Notes: generated by a model from the sequence alone, not told the origin. A stretch of 64,000 nt of DNA from Branchiostoma belcheri (GCF_001625305.1 NW_017804165.1:1267572-1331571), one strand, 5' to 3'; positions 36,201-47,930 are shown, counted from the first letter of the stretch. Translations and numbers: made by a program.

Positions 36201-39200
36201 GACATCTGACTAGCAGTTTAGCAATTTACTGAAATTGCTTGAAGTACGAATGTGTAAATGTCATGCTCTTGTATTTGCATGTGATTGGAACTTACATTTT
36301 CTCAATACTCAAAACAACATGGAGAAAATGTACAGTTTTGTGGCAATTAAAGTGAAGAAAGTTATGTTTTGTGGTGATAAAGTGAAAGTGGAGGAAGATA
36401 GAAGTATTATTGTAACATGAAGAAGCCCTGATTTGGTTCACCTGCAACCACATTCCCCTCCGCAGGCCCCCCAGCCCCCCGACAGGGAGGGTTTACGTGA
36501 GAAGGTCCGACAGAAAGCCCTGCAGATCAGGAGAAGACCTGGAGAACCTATCCTGACACCAGAGGTCACCAACACTGCAACCATCACTCCTAAACAGCAG
36601 TGTCCCAGGTAAAGTCACCAGATTTTTCTCAGAGAGTTCTGTCTTTACTGCATTAAACTGCCTATTATTTTCTTTTAATCTATTTTATGTTGTATGTCTA
36701 CTACTACTGAGTACTAGGTTAACACTTGTTTGTTGCTTTCTTAGGGGTGAACAGGAAAGAAGACAAGATGTAGAGAGACTACAAGTGTTTGTCAAGGTGC
36801 TCTTTAATGACAAGGAAGTGTCAAGAACTAGACCAAGGAGTGTGACATCTGACTTCAAGGTGACATTTGGAGAAATCTTCCCCATTCTCATCATACAGTG
36901 GCCAGAGAGCATCAAACTACAGGTAGGTGTGTTTTTGTCTCTCCAAACATGACATGACAAATGCAAGGTGTAAAGTCACACAGTGTTTCACACAGGGATA
37001 AGAAATGACATTCCTTGGGTCATGGAAACTGTACAATACTGGCAGTGTTACCACATATACAAGTTAGATGTCATTCTACCAAATTCATCCAATCATGGAC
37101 ATTTTGTAACATACATTGTAGTGTACTTTGAAGGCATCCAGTGTAAGTTCTTCTGTCCCCTTGCAGGTGTATGAGAAGGGAGCCCTGTCCAACACCCTCC
37201 TGGCCGAGGTGTACGCCGGCATCCCGGAGGCGGCCGTGACGTCAGGGAACGTGGAGCTGGAGGATCTGGAGTTCAGCAGCGACCAGCGGGTGGCGTACGA
37301 TCACGAGGGTGTCGGCAGCGGTGTGTGGTTGTCTTCATTTCTCTTTCTCTCTCTATCCAGTTCATTGTCAATTGTTCCCCATGCTCCAAGGGTTAGACGT
37401 GCTTGCACTCTGATGCTGGGGCTTGATGGTAGCTCGCCATTTGCCTCTGTCCTGTGGTTCTGTAAATGTAAACTGTAAATGTCAATACCCCTGCGGGTTA
37501 GAGTCTCGACAACTTCACTGGTCAGCCATGCAGTGTCCCCACATTAGGCGATGCAATCCATGAGTTGGATGCTCCTTTGGTATGGCCAAGGAGGTTAAAT
37601 TTAACCTCCTTGGTATGGCACACTCCTTGAATGGTACAGGGCTGTTGGGGTGTATCGCTGTTACTCCCTGAACTTGGCATTGTACAAAATGGACCAAAAA
37701 TTTTGATGCCTTATCTTTCAGTGTTACCTAACTCAATATTAAGACTAGTCACCACTAGTATACATTGGAGAAGAGTATACATTGGAAATCTGTTTTGCAG
37801 TAGACTGACTGTCATGGTTATGTTCCATTCCGACAGAGTTAATTGGTGGATAGAATCAAAATTAATGATTGACATGAAGCCATGTGTTAGGAATGTAGCA
37901 CCTATGTTGTTGTTGCCTCCCCAGGAGTGATGTTTTCCTTTGAGGAGGACAACTCGGAGCCCCTGTGTCTGCTGACCACCGCCATCCTCAGCACCAGTGT
38001 GTCCTGGGGCACGAGGGACGACGGCACCCCCCTGGTCCCACCTGTAGGACCCACCACTGCAACCATACACAGGTATTCATTCAGAACCAGTGCTCGAACT
38101 TCATTTTTGGGAATAGGTGCACTAAAAAATTGGGTACACAAAATGTTTTGGGGTGCACCACAGAAAATAAAATAAGTAGAATGTCAGCAAAAACTAATTA
38201 TGTTTCATTTCTAAAGAAGGAGTAAAAGGAGGACTACATTAGGAATTTTAACAGCAAAGAAACTCAAATGAAGAGCTGATGGAAACTACACAATGTCTCT
38301 GATACCAAATGTGCAGAACGTTGGTACGTTTGTATGCCCTATGGCTCAATATGACTGAGATCAGACCCAGTTATTTCAAAACTGTGCACACTTCCACACA
38401 ATGTTGGTTGATCCTGCCCTGCTTCTGGACTAAGAGGTCGGTTTCTTACTTTCTTTCTTGCTGCCTCCCCCAGCCCGATGCTCCAGGCGGACCCAGTAGC
38501 TGCCATCGGAGCCACAGGCATGGTGGACATGGAGAAGCTGGCTGCCTGGATAGAGGAGTCACGACTGGACCCAAACGACCCCAGCAACGCAGCGCTCATG
38601 CAGCATGTCAAGGTGAGAGGTGTTTAAATGTATTTACTGTACTTTATCTATGCCATGTAATTATGACATTTTAAATGTATGTGTTTGAGCCTTGGAAGAT
38701 TAGCCCAGCAGGGCTAAAAGGTTTCTTCATAAATGAAAATGAAGATGAAATGAGGGTTGACCTGTGGTGATTTCTCACATAGCTTTGTTATCTCCTTTGT
38801 TTGGTTACAAATGTGTGTACTACATTGTATTATTATCAAGACGTGTACTGGTAATTGATGAAATGCTGTCATCATTTTGGCAAAGTGAGATAAACGTGTT
38901 TGAAAGAGTCCACATCTTTTTTCCCTAACTTAAAAATCAGTCCAGTAAAGATGAAAGCAGTGTACATAAATGTACTTAGTAATTGAAAGAAAACTACTTT
39001 GAAACACTTGCATGGATTCCTTTCTGCACAGAATTTCACTGGCGGCAAAAACGGCGTCTCCAGATTGCCCGACTACTTCCGGCTGGAGCAGCTCCAGGAG
39101 GAGTTTAACTTCGCCACCGACGAGGAGCTGGAAAAGTCCAAGAGATTCCGTCTGCTGAAGCTCAGGTCACGGGAAGTCCCCGAATTCCGCTCCTACCCCA

Positions 39201-42200
39201 TGGTGCCACTGCGAGACAGGGAGATTCCAGACTCCATCTTCAAGGTGATATATACACTCTAAGTCTGTACGTTATAAGTTGTTTTTTCTTATAAGCTGCA
39301 TTGCTGTACAGCATAAATGATACCTATCAAAAGCTGTTAAAGTCAAATGATAATGATATATGTTAATGATATTTCATCTGAGGTACTAAATGTCATGCTT
39401 TTACTTTAATGAACTTTAATCCTGGGCTCAAACGTTTATGTAATTGTTTACTAGTTTTTTGAAATTTGTTATGTTTATCATGTAATATAGATATAGATTT
39501 GTTATCATGTTGATCATGTAAAATGCGCAATTCAGTATCTTTGTATACAAATGAAGCTGCCATGTATTTTTACTGAAATATGAACGAAGTCAATAAACTC
39601 AATATATAAACTGTATCTGATGGTAATGCAATTCCTTCTGTCAGGAGTATGAGAAGAGACAGAAGGAGAAGGAGGAGAGAGATGTCAGGGATGACATGGA
39701 TGCACACAGGAAGAGGGTCGCACGCTTCCAGACTATGGTAGGTCTTTGTTGCCGAGATCATATGTGGTCAATGGAGGTTTTAGATAGAGATGTGTTGAAG
39801 AGCCAGGCTTGCTGTTAATGTTGGTATCAAAATACATTGAGAATTTTTAGATCTTAGAAACTGTAGTGTAAAGGGTATATAATTTAAGTCTCATGTATTA
39901 GTATACCCTTACTCTGTTACTGTCAATTATAATTTGAAATTATTGCATTTACTTTTGTGTACCTATAGTTGCAGAAGACCGTACACTTACAAAAGTTGTT
40001 ATACTTTTGTTATATCAATTAAGTACTCTCAAAATATCAATGTTGGCTTCTGTATTTACATGTACAATACTTGCACCCTGCAGGTGAAAGAGCATGTGTT
40101 GAACAGGTACAGAATGGCCAGGCACCAGTTCTCAACTAATGACATGGTCATGGAGGACCAAGTACCAGACATCGGGTGGGTTTTACAACTGTTCTGACAC
40201 ACAAATAATTAACATGAAACTTTGGGGATGGTTTGAATTTTTCTGAGATAAGAATTTATTAAAAGGAGCCAAAAAAACAGCACTTACGAGAGCTACTTTG
40301 CTGTCTGAAATGGCCAAAGGGATGTTCAGAGAATGTTCAGTCATATAGAAAATGCAACAACATAGGATGATGATACAACTGTCTCTTGCCCTTCATAATA
40401 AACTACTGTTCTTTGTTACGTCAACGTGAAGACTTTCAACTTGTAACTTTCAACTCACAAATGTGTATAGTGATGTGCAATGAACAGAGTAGCTGACTGT
40501 ATGTCACCAAATTTTACAGGCAGGATTCCGCTAACCATTCAGATATTTGGCACCCCCAGTGACAATTTGATAATACTTGTTTCTACACTGTACAGAACCC
40601 TGACAGTGACCCTGCTGAAGATCACAGAACCGAGGCGTCCGCTGCGCCCTGTCAGGAAGGAGAGGAAGAAGGTGCCGGCCCAGGCTCTGTCTGCCGGAGA
40701 TGTGAAGATCCTGGTCAACATACAGAGGGCATTCAACATGCAGATTAGGTGGGGCTGAGGCACTGGTAGTTTGTACAGTTTAGAAATCCAAGCATGCATT
40801 AGAAGTGATTGTACATGTAAGTTCCAACTAAAATGATTTACATTTGTACCTGTACCCGTAGCCAATTTGGATGTGTGGAGGTGTTTATAGTATGGCATAG
40901 TTGTAAGGAGTTACTAATACAATGTCATGTAAATTTCCTTCCTGTTTGATGTGCATGTAGTTAAGTTCTTCCTATGTCTTTTAAAAAATTTTAAACAAAC
41001 AAAATCTGTTGTGAGCACTGCCCAACTTATGTACCTTTACATATAAGCCTTTGTCTTTAAATCTTTAATGCAACAGAATGGAACTAAGATCATATAAGTT
41101 CAGCAAGCTGTATTAAAACTGTTCCCCCACCCCGCTAGGACCGGAGGTGCAGGCAGTGGTGGGGCTGGTGGAGCATCCTCGGTCGGAGACAGAACAGGAG
41201 ACGCTCAATCAGGGGTAAGATATCACACTTTAACCAAATGTCCGGTCACCACAGGGGGTTGGACTTTTATACATTTGTTAAGCTCCTCTGAACTGGCATA
41301 CATCTATATTGCGTTTTCGGGTACTTTGGGTACCTTAGCAGAAGAAATACACCAGATCTGTTCATTGCAACGTAGTCAGTAAAACTTTGGTCCAGGCAGA
41401 AAATAGTAACCAGTTGGCAAGGTGAGTGCTGCTTGCAAATTTCATCTTAGTAGAAGGAATACACAGGGTTTGTCTGCCACCCTATCAAAATGTGCTTTGT
41501 ATGCTCAAGCTTGCCAACTCGGTTTGGCGTGAAGATCCATGGAATGTGCCAACCTCTTGTGTTCGAGAAGAGACTCAAGCTGTGTAAATCTTCATTTCTG
41601 ATACCCCATGAAAACCTGCCATGTGAATATGTTTACAGTGTCTGCTCTTCATGCACACCCCCGTGTTTCAGGTGTTGGTTCGTCCCTTCGTGGAGGTGAC
41701 GTTCCAGCGCACAAGCCAGAAAACGAGCACCGCAGAGGGTATCAATCCCAGCTGGAACGAAGAACTCCAACTTCCTCTGAGGTAGGGCAAGTACCTGTAC
41801 CATCGGTTTATACTTTCTAGGGGGTGACCAAGAAACTTTTACAGCATGTTTATTTCATACTTTTGATAGTATGCATCTATGACATGTCTAGCTCAGAGTA
41901 CCATCCGAAATGTGTTTTTTCGAGGAATAGAGGTACTGTACATGAGTTGGTGTGATGTCGGCAACATTTTTCTCCATGAGCAGGAGTATGTCACTGATGT
42001 AGGCAATTATGTCTTCCATACTTGGACAACAACTGCCGTAATTATGCCATACTGAGCTTTACCAAGGTGGGGCCTTGAAACCTAGCCCTTTTAGCCCTGT
42101 CAAAGCTCATGTATGAGATAGCCCTGTACAAGGTAGCTGAGAGTTTCCTAGTCCTCTCTACAAGACTACATGTATATCATGATCAAATGCGACTCCTCTG

Positions 42201-45200
42201 TACAGGGTGCCAAACAACGACTACTCTCCCAGCAACTTGCAGACCCTGGATGACACTCTCTTCATCAACGTGTTCGATGAGCTGGTTATCGACATTCTGG
42301 AGGTGGGTGCTTAGTTACATTTGTACCTGGATGTTAGTCCGTACTAGACAAAGTAACAAGCAAGTTTGTCCATGTTGGCAAAGTAAGGCAAATAAGAAAA
42401 ATGTTTGTATGGTAAAGTAGTACTGAAAATGAGTAAAAACATTGATGGGTTTCTCTGTACTAGTAACAAACATCAGGTTGATTGATGTTTTTGGTGCATC
42501 TGTTTGACAATGTTTGACAGGGAGTGACAACATGACTGCAACTGTTACTGACAATATCACCATAATCATAGCGATGAGATCAACTTCAACTACTTGCAAC
42601 CTCCTGTACATCTTAGTATGGCCATATTTAGATTTCATAGCTACTGCTTTCTTGCAAAATTCATCCTTATGAGGTTTGTTCAGCTGACAAGATGATAGAC
42701 ATCATAGGCACAAACAACTTCATAGACATGGCTTTGTATAGACATGCTGAGTTCTAGACTACTGCAGCAGCTCTACATTTTGCTTGAGCACTTGTGCATT
42801 GACTGTTATAACTGTGCTGTAACATCTTGGTCTGTTTATCATGCACTGCACCTGTCAGTCTTCACTGGTGAGTTTGTCTACTGTAGTTAGTGAGATATGC
42901 CCTGACACTGGGTCATTGTCTCTAGTGTCACTTCTGCCTAGACCTTTCTGTAGTGCCATCTTCCTTGACATGGACATTATACAAATGCAGATTAGCTTTC
43001 AACACCTAACCCTTTTTGTGTTGTACAAATAATATTCTAATACAATATTACAATGTGTCTAAGCCATTTGTTATCTTATTTGGAGCATGCTACACACAAC
43101 AACTACATACCAGAATGTTATTATCTTCATTTAGGAGTTACCAGATTTATCTCCTTTTTTTTCTCAATAAGTATTTGGATTAATTGCATGTCCATTATCA
43201 TTGTCATGTTAATCCAGACCATACATTGTACCTCTACACGTGCATGTACGTTTGTATTTGAATATTGATACTCGTGAACGGCACACTGTATTTGTTCCTA
43301 TGTTCAGGTAAAATGGTAGATTGATTGCATGTATGCTGCCTATACCTTAAAAATCTCATGCTATGATTGTTTCAACCATAAATGTGTGTTGCCCTTACCT
43401 CTTTTGGATTTTGCAGTTTGTACCTGCAGGACATTGGATATCAGCAAAGTCAAAATGCATGCATAAAAGTGTTCAATCTGTGCATGTTATTCATCAAGGT
43501 TTTCCTTTTAGCAAAGCAAGAATCATGTAAGACTCACCAATCAATTCATTCCCATGAAGCACTCACTTGTTTTCCCTCCCTGCTCGCTGACTTTCCAGGA
43601 CGACCGGCAGCGAGGGACAGACATCCACCGCAGGATCGAGCGCCACTGGCTCGGGTCCATCCAGGTTCCCTTCTCCACCATCTACTTCCAGTCCCAGGTA
43701 AAACCCACGTCAGGCTCATCTGTTCTTTCCCATCGATCATCATAGACTTTCTGGGCTTTCTCTGTCATGATTCAGAAGTTACATTCGACAACCTGTTCAA
43801 ACCTGACTTAAAATTTCCCTTGATGTCAATAATGAATAGTGACTGACAAAAAAACATGAATTGGCCATTTCATTATGCATGGTATTATTAACCTTTAACA
43901 CACTGAAGTAACCATTTGTCTACCAATTCTGTGTTAGTTAAACTAAAAGGGTTAGGACTTAGGTGTAACTACTGTAAGTAGCAAGGTGAAGGTTAAAACA
44001 TGATTGTGCTTTCCCTTAGCTATACGGGAACATACAGTTTTCTACTATTATAATAATATGTTTGTTTTTGGATTGAAGTAAAGCGTTCTGCCATTTACAG
44101 ATTGACGGCACGTTCAGAGTGGAGGCCCCGCCCGTGTTGCTAGGTTACAAGCGCGGGGGTGGGGGTGGGTCGGAGGGGCTGGACCTGCAGATGGGCGGGA
44201 ACGAGCACACGTACCTGACCCTGTTCATCACCATCGAGCCGCCCCTCACGCCGCTCGAGCCACTCAAGGAGAAGTTTGACAGCCAGGAGGACGAGAAGCT
44301 GCTGTTCCAGGCCGAGAAGTGGCAGGGCGAAATCGAGAAACGCTTCCCGAAACGGAACATCTCCACCACGGTGACCAACATCAACGGGAAGTCCGTGTTT
44401 GTGACCAGGTTCATCCAGCCACTACAGCCACCTGACGAGCTCATCGACAGCAACGCTGACACCAGGCAGAACTCGGTAGGTGTCCTGTACCATGTTAGAT
44501 CCATGGTTTCCCGCCATAGTAGCTGCACACATGCGCACTGGTCCTCGTGGGGATCATTCCCTGTATTGTGTGTGGAGAGAGTCAATACAAGTTGTGTTGC
44601 TGTACGAAGGGTCTGTCCGTTTATGTGCTGATTCCTGGTCAAAGGAATGCATCCAGTTAACAGTTGGTAGCAGAGGGTGCCGCAATTCTTCACTGGACTG
44701 TCCTTTTTGCAACTGGGATGCACCTGATGAAATCAAAATGCACAGTGCAAAATATTTCTGTCAGTCTATTTACTTTGCCAATCACAGCAACATGTATGAC
44801 TTTGTATTAAAGCTTTAGTCATGTGTACATCTGGTGAAAAAAAAATTGCAAGACAAAACTTGAGATTGATTGTTTAAATTTTTCACCCAGTATGAGAGAG
44901 TGATGATGAGAGAGACATCTTTATACACAAATGTACTATGTTTTTGTCAGAGAGAGATACAGTTTTACATTAAAATGCATCAATGAAAGATGCCGTTGTG
45001 ACTAATTTACTCGTCCTTACAGGAGCGTGTGGCGAGGTTCGTGTCGTTGATCCCCTTCATCTCCGACTCCACGCTGTTTGCAGGAATTTGTGACATCTGG
45101 AGCACATGTGATGTAAGTTGGCGTCACAGAAACGTGACTTTTGAACTTGAATGAAGCAGTCAATACGTGACTGATCCCTTTTCTTTCAAACACAGGAACA

Positions 45201-46967
45201 AAACAATGTGATGTGTTTATTGCCTGTTGTGTGTTGCATTTTTTCAGTATCAGTATACTAGTAACTATAAAGACTTCTTGTCAATTCCCCTACATAAATC
45301 TACATCCACAAAGGTTTTTAAGTGATAGACAAGAATGGCACTCACTTCATAGTTTGCTTATGTAGAGAGAAATCTGAGTAACAGTAACATCTAGAAGTCT
45401 TACAAAGTTTGAATCCACGTTTGTTGTTTCCTCCTCAGCAATTCCTGCAGATGTTGTCGGGAGATGAGGAGGAGCATGCCGTGCTGCTGTGTAACTACTT
45501 CCTGCACATGGGGAAGAAGGCCTGGGTGGTCCTGGGCTCTGCTGTGCCTGAGGGACCCACGGCATACGTCCTGACACATGTATGTGGTCGATGGGATGGT
45601 TATGTTCTGTTTCTGAGTGAGAGTACCTTGAACTTGTCAGGCTCTGAGATTTCTGTTATGACCTCAGGAAGCAAATATTCCAATCTCTGACAGTCTGAGG
45701 GAAATAGGAGTTTGTGAAATGGTAGAGCCTTGTAGGAATTTGGGTTGGAGTGTCGCGATTGGCGTGGTTTTGGAGATGCTTGGGAAAGATAAAGTTGTAG
45801 ATGTAATTTAGCAGTACATGTTGCTGGAGTCCTCCCAACACTGTTCCCTCTGCTACAGGAGTCCAGCGGGGACTACCTCCTGTGGAACCCCAGCTCGGGC
45901 GAGTTCTTCAACCAGCACGACCCGTTCTGCCCCATGCAGTCCGTCGGCTGCCTCATCAACCAGGACAACATCTGGGCCAACGTGCAGGGGTACGACGCCA
46001 CGGGCAGGATGAGCTTCGACACCACCAGGGAGGCGCAGTGGAAGCCGTTCTTCAGCCGCAGCTACCCCAACCCCGGCCTGTCCAGCGTACAGCCCGACCA
46101 GCTGGTCTACCTGCCCACAGACAAGGACTACGTGGCAGACTTGCAGGACAGGTCAGTTTCAGTTTTAGTGGGGTCGTGTGAGTGCAGAGTGACATGCCAC
46201 AGATCTTGTGACCTTGAAATTGCTTGTTTGTCTTGTTTTGGTTCATTGCAAAGACTACAATAAAACAGTGCAGCAGATTTGTAATGTATGCAAATCCACC
46301 TGTAGAATCGAGAGGAAGCTGAGAGACAAAGTGATGGAGTGGCGCCCCCACAGCATCACCCGCTGGAACCGGTACTGCACCCAGATCTTCCGCCGGCTGC
46401 TGCCCAGGCTGGAGCAGAGCGGGGGGAGGGGCACGGCTGACGAGCACCGAACTGAGCTGGAACCCATCCTCGCCTCGTACAAGGTGTCCTCTCCTATCTA
46501 CAGTATAACATTTACAGTAGTGTGGTGCAGGGCTGTAGCCAGCTTGAATTTTTTTTCCGTCAGCCCAGGTTCATCGTCAGTTTTGGGGAGGGGAGTGCTG
46601 TAGGCGTGACGACCACCGAAGGCACTCGCAATCTAGGGGAGTCGGGGGCATTCTCACACCAGAAATGCTTCAGTTCCAGTTAATATTTGTCATGCAGATG
46701 TGTTGATGGTATCTGTACTTCTGCATGATAATGACAGTTACTGAAGATTGTTGTTTGTTGCTTGCTGTGTCCCCACAGATGTCAGGGTTTCCCATGCAGA
46801 TGCCGTACACAGAAGACAACCCTGTGGTGGAGGCAGTGTTCAGTACAGGCGTGCACCAGTTACAGGGCAAGGACGTGGAGTTTGCCCTGGCTGTCCACAT
46901 CCACCCCTACCCCAACTCCGTCCTGTCTCTCTGGGTCTATGTGGCCTCTCTGGTCAGGAAGAGATGA
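21296..46967 (+). CDS. CC2D2A: CC2D2A, coiled-coil and C2 domain protein 2A
   Basis: Structural protein of the ciliary transition zone (MKS/B9 module; human gene for Meckel and Joubert syndromes). The 33 exons join in frame as 1659 codons plus stop (human about 1620). Exons: 21296-21306, 21608-21713, 22045-22125, 22430-22504, 22711-22783, 23684-23787, 24043-24138, 26835-26924, 28624-28797, 29203-29404, 33933-34533, 34927-35067, 35385-35541, 35861-35968, 36466-36608, 36745-36922, 37167-37320, 37925-38072, 38474-38612, 39032-39244, 39645-39737, 40084-40175, 40596-40748, 41139-41214, 41672-41781, 42206-42302, 43599-43697, 44101-44475, 45023-45112, 45439-45579, 45859-46151, 46306-46483, 46779-46967. 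Low-complexity acidic and basic N-terminus; conserved core from about residue 338 ([25 protein letters not shown]); coiled coil near 540-640; C2 region near 1137-1240 ([19 protein letters not shown]); C-terminal region with [15 protein letters not shown] and the near-invariant ending [11 protein letters not shown]. The start ATG has a good context (ACGATGG). Confidence 0.95.
23146..24575. repeat. Direct repeat flanking CC2D2A exons 6 and 7
   Basis: About 130 bases at 23135-23252 (TTTCATGATTGATTACAATC, then GCAAAGGCCCAGAGTATTAC and TTACCCATTGGCATCTTTC) recur at 24430-24569 with a short insertion and some changes. Within the second copy, TTCATTCCATAATTTCCATA also occurs twice, near 24392 and 24566. 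The copies bracket exons 6 and 7. Confidence 0.75.
24221..24386. mobile_element. Perfect-arm foldback element
   Basis: AGTAGAAATTCTTCGATCAG at the left end is mirrored by its complement ending at 24386 with one change. The centre is a nearly perfect palindrome (GTGTCGACTGTACACC, eight bases, then GGTGTACAGTCGACAC). It has no coding capacity and is MITE-like. It lies in the intron after exon 7. Confidence 0.8.
25057..25955 (-). mobile_element. Octamer-rich repeat, full copy
   Basis: The ends are inverted: TACCTTCGCCAA on the left and TTGGCGAAGGTA on the right, each with TA at the border, which fits a non-autonomous DNA transposon with TA target duplication. There is no open frame of note. Inside are five ATGCAAAT/ATTTGCAT octamers and a (CA)n-rich stretch at about 25887-25915. 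Related copies lie at 7835-8545 and 5625-5872. Confidence 0.75.
25980..26535. repeat. Probable interspersed repeat, unclassified
   Basis: This stretch is unlike its surroundings. It has two related sentences (AATTTCAGATCATTTGG near 26248 and AATTTCAAGTCATTTGG near 26407), a GGAGAAGGAGAAGAAGAAAC motif near 26465, and a hairpin CATACCATAGTATG near 26510. I infer an old non-coding transposable element; no second copy in the window proves it. Confidence 0.35.
26537..26795 (-). mobile_element. tRNA-derived SINE, family A, copy 2
   Basis: Read on the minus strand: TAGCCAAGTGGGTAGAGTGC (A-box-like), then GGTCGTGAGTTCGATCCC (B box), then a body matching 4782-5036. It lies just before the acceptor of exon 8. 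The tRNA-like head keeps good box sequences but is followed by a long non-tRNA body, so it is not a tRNA gene. Confidence 0.85.
27992..28009 (+). other. Possible CC2D2A microexon
   Basis: A strong pyrimidine-rich acceptor (TTTCACACACAG) is followed by 18 in-frame bases (ELLAKK) and a weak donor GTTGGT. Inclusion keeps the frame (phase 0 on both sides) and adds charged residues where the protein is poorly conserved. It is not counted in the 33 exons. Confidence 0.25.
28800..29040 (-). mobile_element. tRNA-derived SINE, family B, copy 1
   Basis: On the minus strand: a tRNA-like head with B box (GGTCCCGGGTTCAAGTCC), a central TGCC(A)-type block, GGGAAAGGCCC, AAAATGAGTA, GGGACGCAACACCAGCAAC and an A/T-rich tail. 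It matches 57421-57668. Its tail begins about three bases after the donor of CC2D2A exon 9. Confidence 0.8.
29447..29807. repeat. T-rich repeat-like DNA left of transposon copy 1
   Basis: It begins with TTACCCTCCATGAAAATGGG and runs as T-rich sequence with a GGTACTGCAG-type block near 29606. The composition resembles 32853-33300, right of transposon copy 2, so both may be parts of one older element. I cannot name the family. Confidence 0.35.
29808..30232 (+). mobile_element. CTGTAAGTCT transposon, copy 1, cut by gap
   Basis: It starts TA-CTGTAAGTCTCTTTAG and follows the first 425 bases of the copy at 31897-32852 with about four differences. It stops at the run of N. The right part is missing, either lost in the gap or never present. 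Confidence 0.85.
30233..30252. other. Assembly gap (20 N)
   Basis: Twenty N separate transposon copy 1 from the lectin coding exon. The true length of missing sequence is unknown. Confidence 1.
30301..31559 (-). CDS. C-type lectin, type II membrane, antisense in CC2D2A intron
   Basis: Three exons join in frame: 31414-31559, 30985-31264 and 30301-30737. The first encodes a basic cytosolic part and a membrane span ([14 protein letters not shown]). The second encodes a coiled-coil stalk with a 14-residue repeat ([14 protein letters not shown]-like). The third encodes a complete C-type lectin domain: six Cys, [18 protein letters not shown] and DKWSDDGC. The usual sugar-binding EPN or QPD triplet reads QPT, so calcium-dependent sugar binding is doubtful. 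The third exon ends at a TGA; a donor at 30329 (CTCAAG|GTACTT) could instead lead to a last exon hidden in the gap. The exon with the start codon is not visible. Such lectins act at the cell surface in recognition, often in immunity. The gene is partial here and may be misplaced. Confidence 0.8.
30985..31264 (-). repeat. 42-bp tandem repeat coding the lectin stalk
   Basis: About five units of 42 bases, one shortened, each encode two heptads around RDQDGMS. Near-identical codons between units point to recent unequal exchange. A final non-repeated heptad stretch ([14 protein letters not shown]) leads to the lectin domain. Confidence 0.85.
31601..31640. repeat. (CATA)n microsatellite
   Basis: Nine or so CATA units, then a short CA run. 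Confidence 0.95.
31730..31896 (+). mobile_element. LINE endonuclease-domain fragment
   Basis: The reading [18 protein letters not shown] followed by VVDTYNPDI is the start of an APE-type endonuclease domain of a CR1/L2-like non-LTR retrotransposon. It ends abruptly at the transposon copy 2 border. The continuing LINE sequence is not found on the far side. Confidence 0.75.
31897..32852 (+). mobile_element. CTGTAAGTCT transposon, copy 2, complete
   Basis: Ends are TA-CTGTAAGTCT and AGACTTACAG-TA, an inverted repeat flanked by TA on both sides. Inside each end, AGATTCGCGG-type words recur in both orientations (for example CCGCGAATCTAAA near the right end). The element is about 952 bases with no long open frame, so it is non-autonomous. 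TA borders fit a Tc1/mariner-like or similar transposase, but I cannot name the family. Confidence 0.85.
32853..33300. repeat. T-rich repeat with 288-bp tandem unit
   Basis: GCAGGTTGTCGTATATTT occurs at 32905 and 33193, each followed by about 45 similar bases (TTATTGCTT, AAAGGATTTT, CACCCCTA). The unit period is 288. Composition links it to 29447-29807 on the other side of the lectin insertion. Confidence 0.6.
33777..33905 (+). repeat. GCAGCGACACCT repeat, left of exon 11
   Basis: It shares GCAGCGACACCT, then GGTGACAGACAGTTA and GAATAAATAATC with 34697-34810. This copy lacks the CTGANGA core found in the other. The two copies stand on either side of CC2D2A exon 11 (33933-34533). Confidence 0.55.
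34697..34810 (+). repeat. GCAGCGACACCT repeat with hammerhead-like core
   Basis: It contains GCC-CTGAGGA, a hairpin with TGAC/GTCA in its stem, GAAAC-GTT and GGC at 34742-34779, in the order of a minimal hammerhead ribozyme with a very short stem III. Such minimal motifs are known from Penelope-like retroelements. It is followed by a GAATAAATC stretch. There is no open frame. Confidence 0.4.
35153..35319 (-). mobile_element. SINE family B, copy 2, partial
   Basis: It matches 57421-57668 across GACAATACTCATTTTCACTT, CTTTCCCAAGGGCACAAGAT and GGCATGTCAGGACTTG, then loses part of the B-box region. It lies just before the acceptor of CC2D2A exon 13. Confidence 0.75.
36036..36108. repeat. Short inverted repeat in CC2D2A intron 14
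   Basis: TGCCAAATAAGGC and its near-complement GTCTTATTCGGCA bracket about 47 bases that include the self-complementary GAATATTAATATTC. The surrounding 36000-36190 is GC-richer than the rest of the intron and may be a small mobile element. Confidence 0.45.
37586..37613. repeat. Perfect 28-bp palindrome
   Basis: Arms of 14 bases (CCAAGGAGGTTAAA and its exact complement) meet without a spacer, flanked on both sides by GGTATGGC-like words. It lies in the intron after CC2D2A exon 17. Confidence 0.9.
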
Positions 46968-47930
46968 TATCTGCCACACCGTCAGACAATCATGCCAGAA
47001 ATACTTGCATACTGATGTACTGACTTGCCTGTGTACAATCCTTCATCCTGTTATGTACACATCAGACAGATGTGTCCTCCTGTATTTTTTCTACAATATC
47101 CCTAGTGGTAGCACCCAGGAGTAAGATCTATTTTGTATCTGTGTTTATATGTGCCACTGTATATTGTATAGACACCCATTAAATGTTGTCACTTGACTGT
47201 TAAACTGGTCGATATTAATGTGCAGAAGAATGTGGCATAGTTTTCATACATGTGTTATGTTACAGTCTGACCATCTCAGTTTTACTGAAGGTCTACAATG
47301 CCCACACATCATTACTCAGTGAAATAATATATATATATATATTATACATGTGTATATTGTAAGAGTTTTGTGCCAAATATGTCTACAAGTGTTTATTGAA
47401 AGCAAATGTATAAATATGTCTATTCTCCCATTTTTGGCTTATTAAAAATGTATAATTTATCGTTACATAAAGGCACCATTTTGGATGTAGAATACTTCCA
47501 TTCGTGCAAGTATTTCCACCATGTCATGCTACTCTAATGGTTTGTGTGAATATCCTATGGTTCAAAACTTACAATCAACCCATGTCTTATGGTGCAAAAT
47601 GTACGAGCAACTCATAACATTAGGTTTCAGCACAATGTAGAGTAAACAGACCTTGTTATGACCAGGAGTTATCTCAGATGAACTTTGCACTGATTGACTG
47701 ACTGAATTAGTCAGTGGGTTTCATGTGTTATGCTAGCAGGATGTTTGCCATCTTTTGTTGGATAATTGCCAAGATGTAATGTAGATTGTCTGGGTGATAC
47801 ATGTTTATCACCATGTGCAAAATGTACAGTTATGATACATGTATTTTGCCGTGTTTCTTGAGATTTATATTTTCATTTAGGCTACTCAGTCTAGTTGTAA
47901 ATAGAAGAATAAACTTTGTTGTAAACAAAA
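46968..47930 (+). other. CC2D2A 3' UTR
   Basis: The region after the TGA has no coding signal. A clear AATAAA lies at 47908-47913. An earlier ATTAAA near 47180 could give a shorter form. A (TA)n run is at about 47328-47342. Confidence 0.65.

Noticed and set aside
44145-44723. Long minus-strand open frame opposite a CC2D2A exon
   Set aside because: It is the antisense shadow of the 375-base conserved exon 44101-44475; its sequence has no family resemblance, while the plus strand matches CC2D2A closely.
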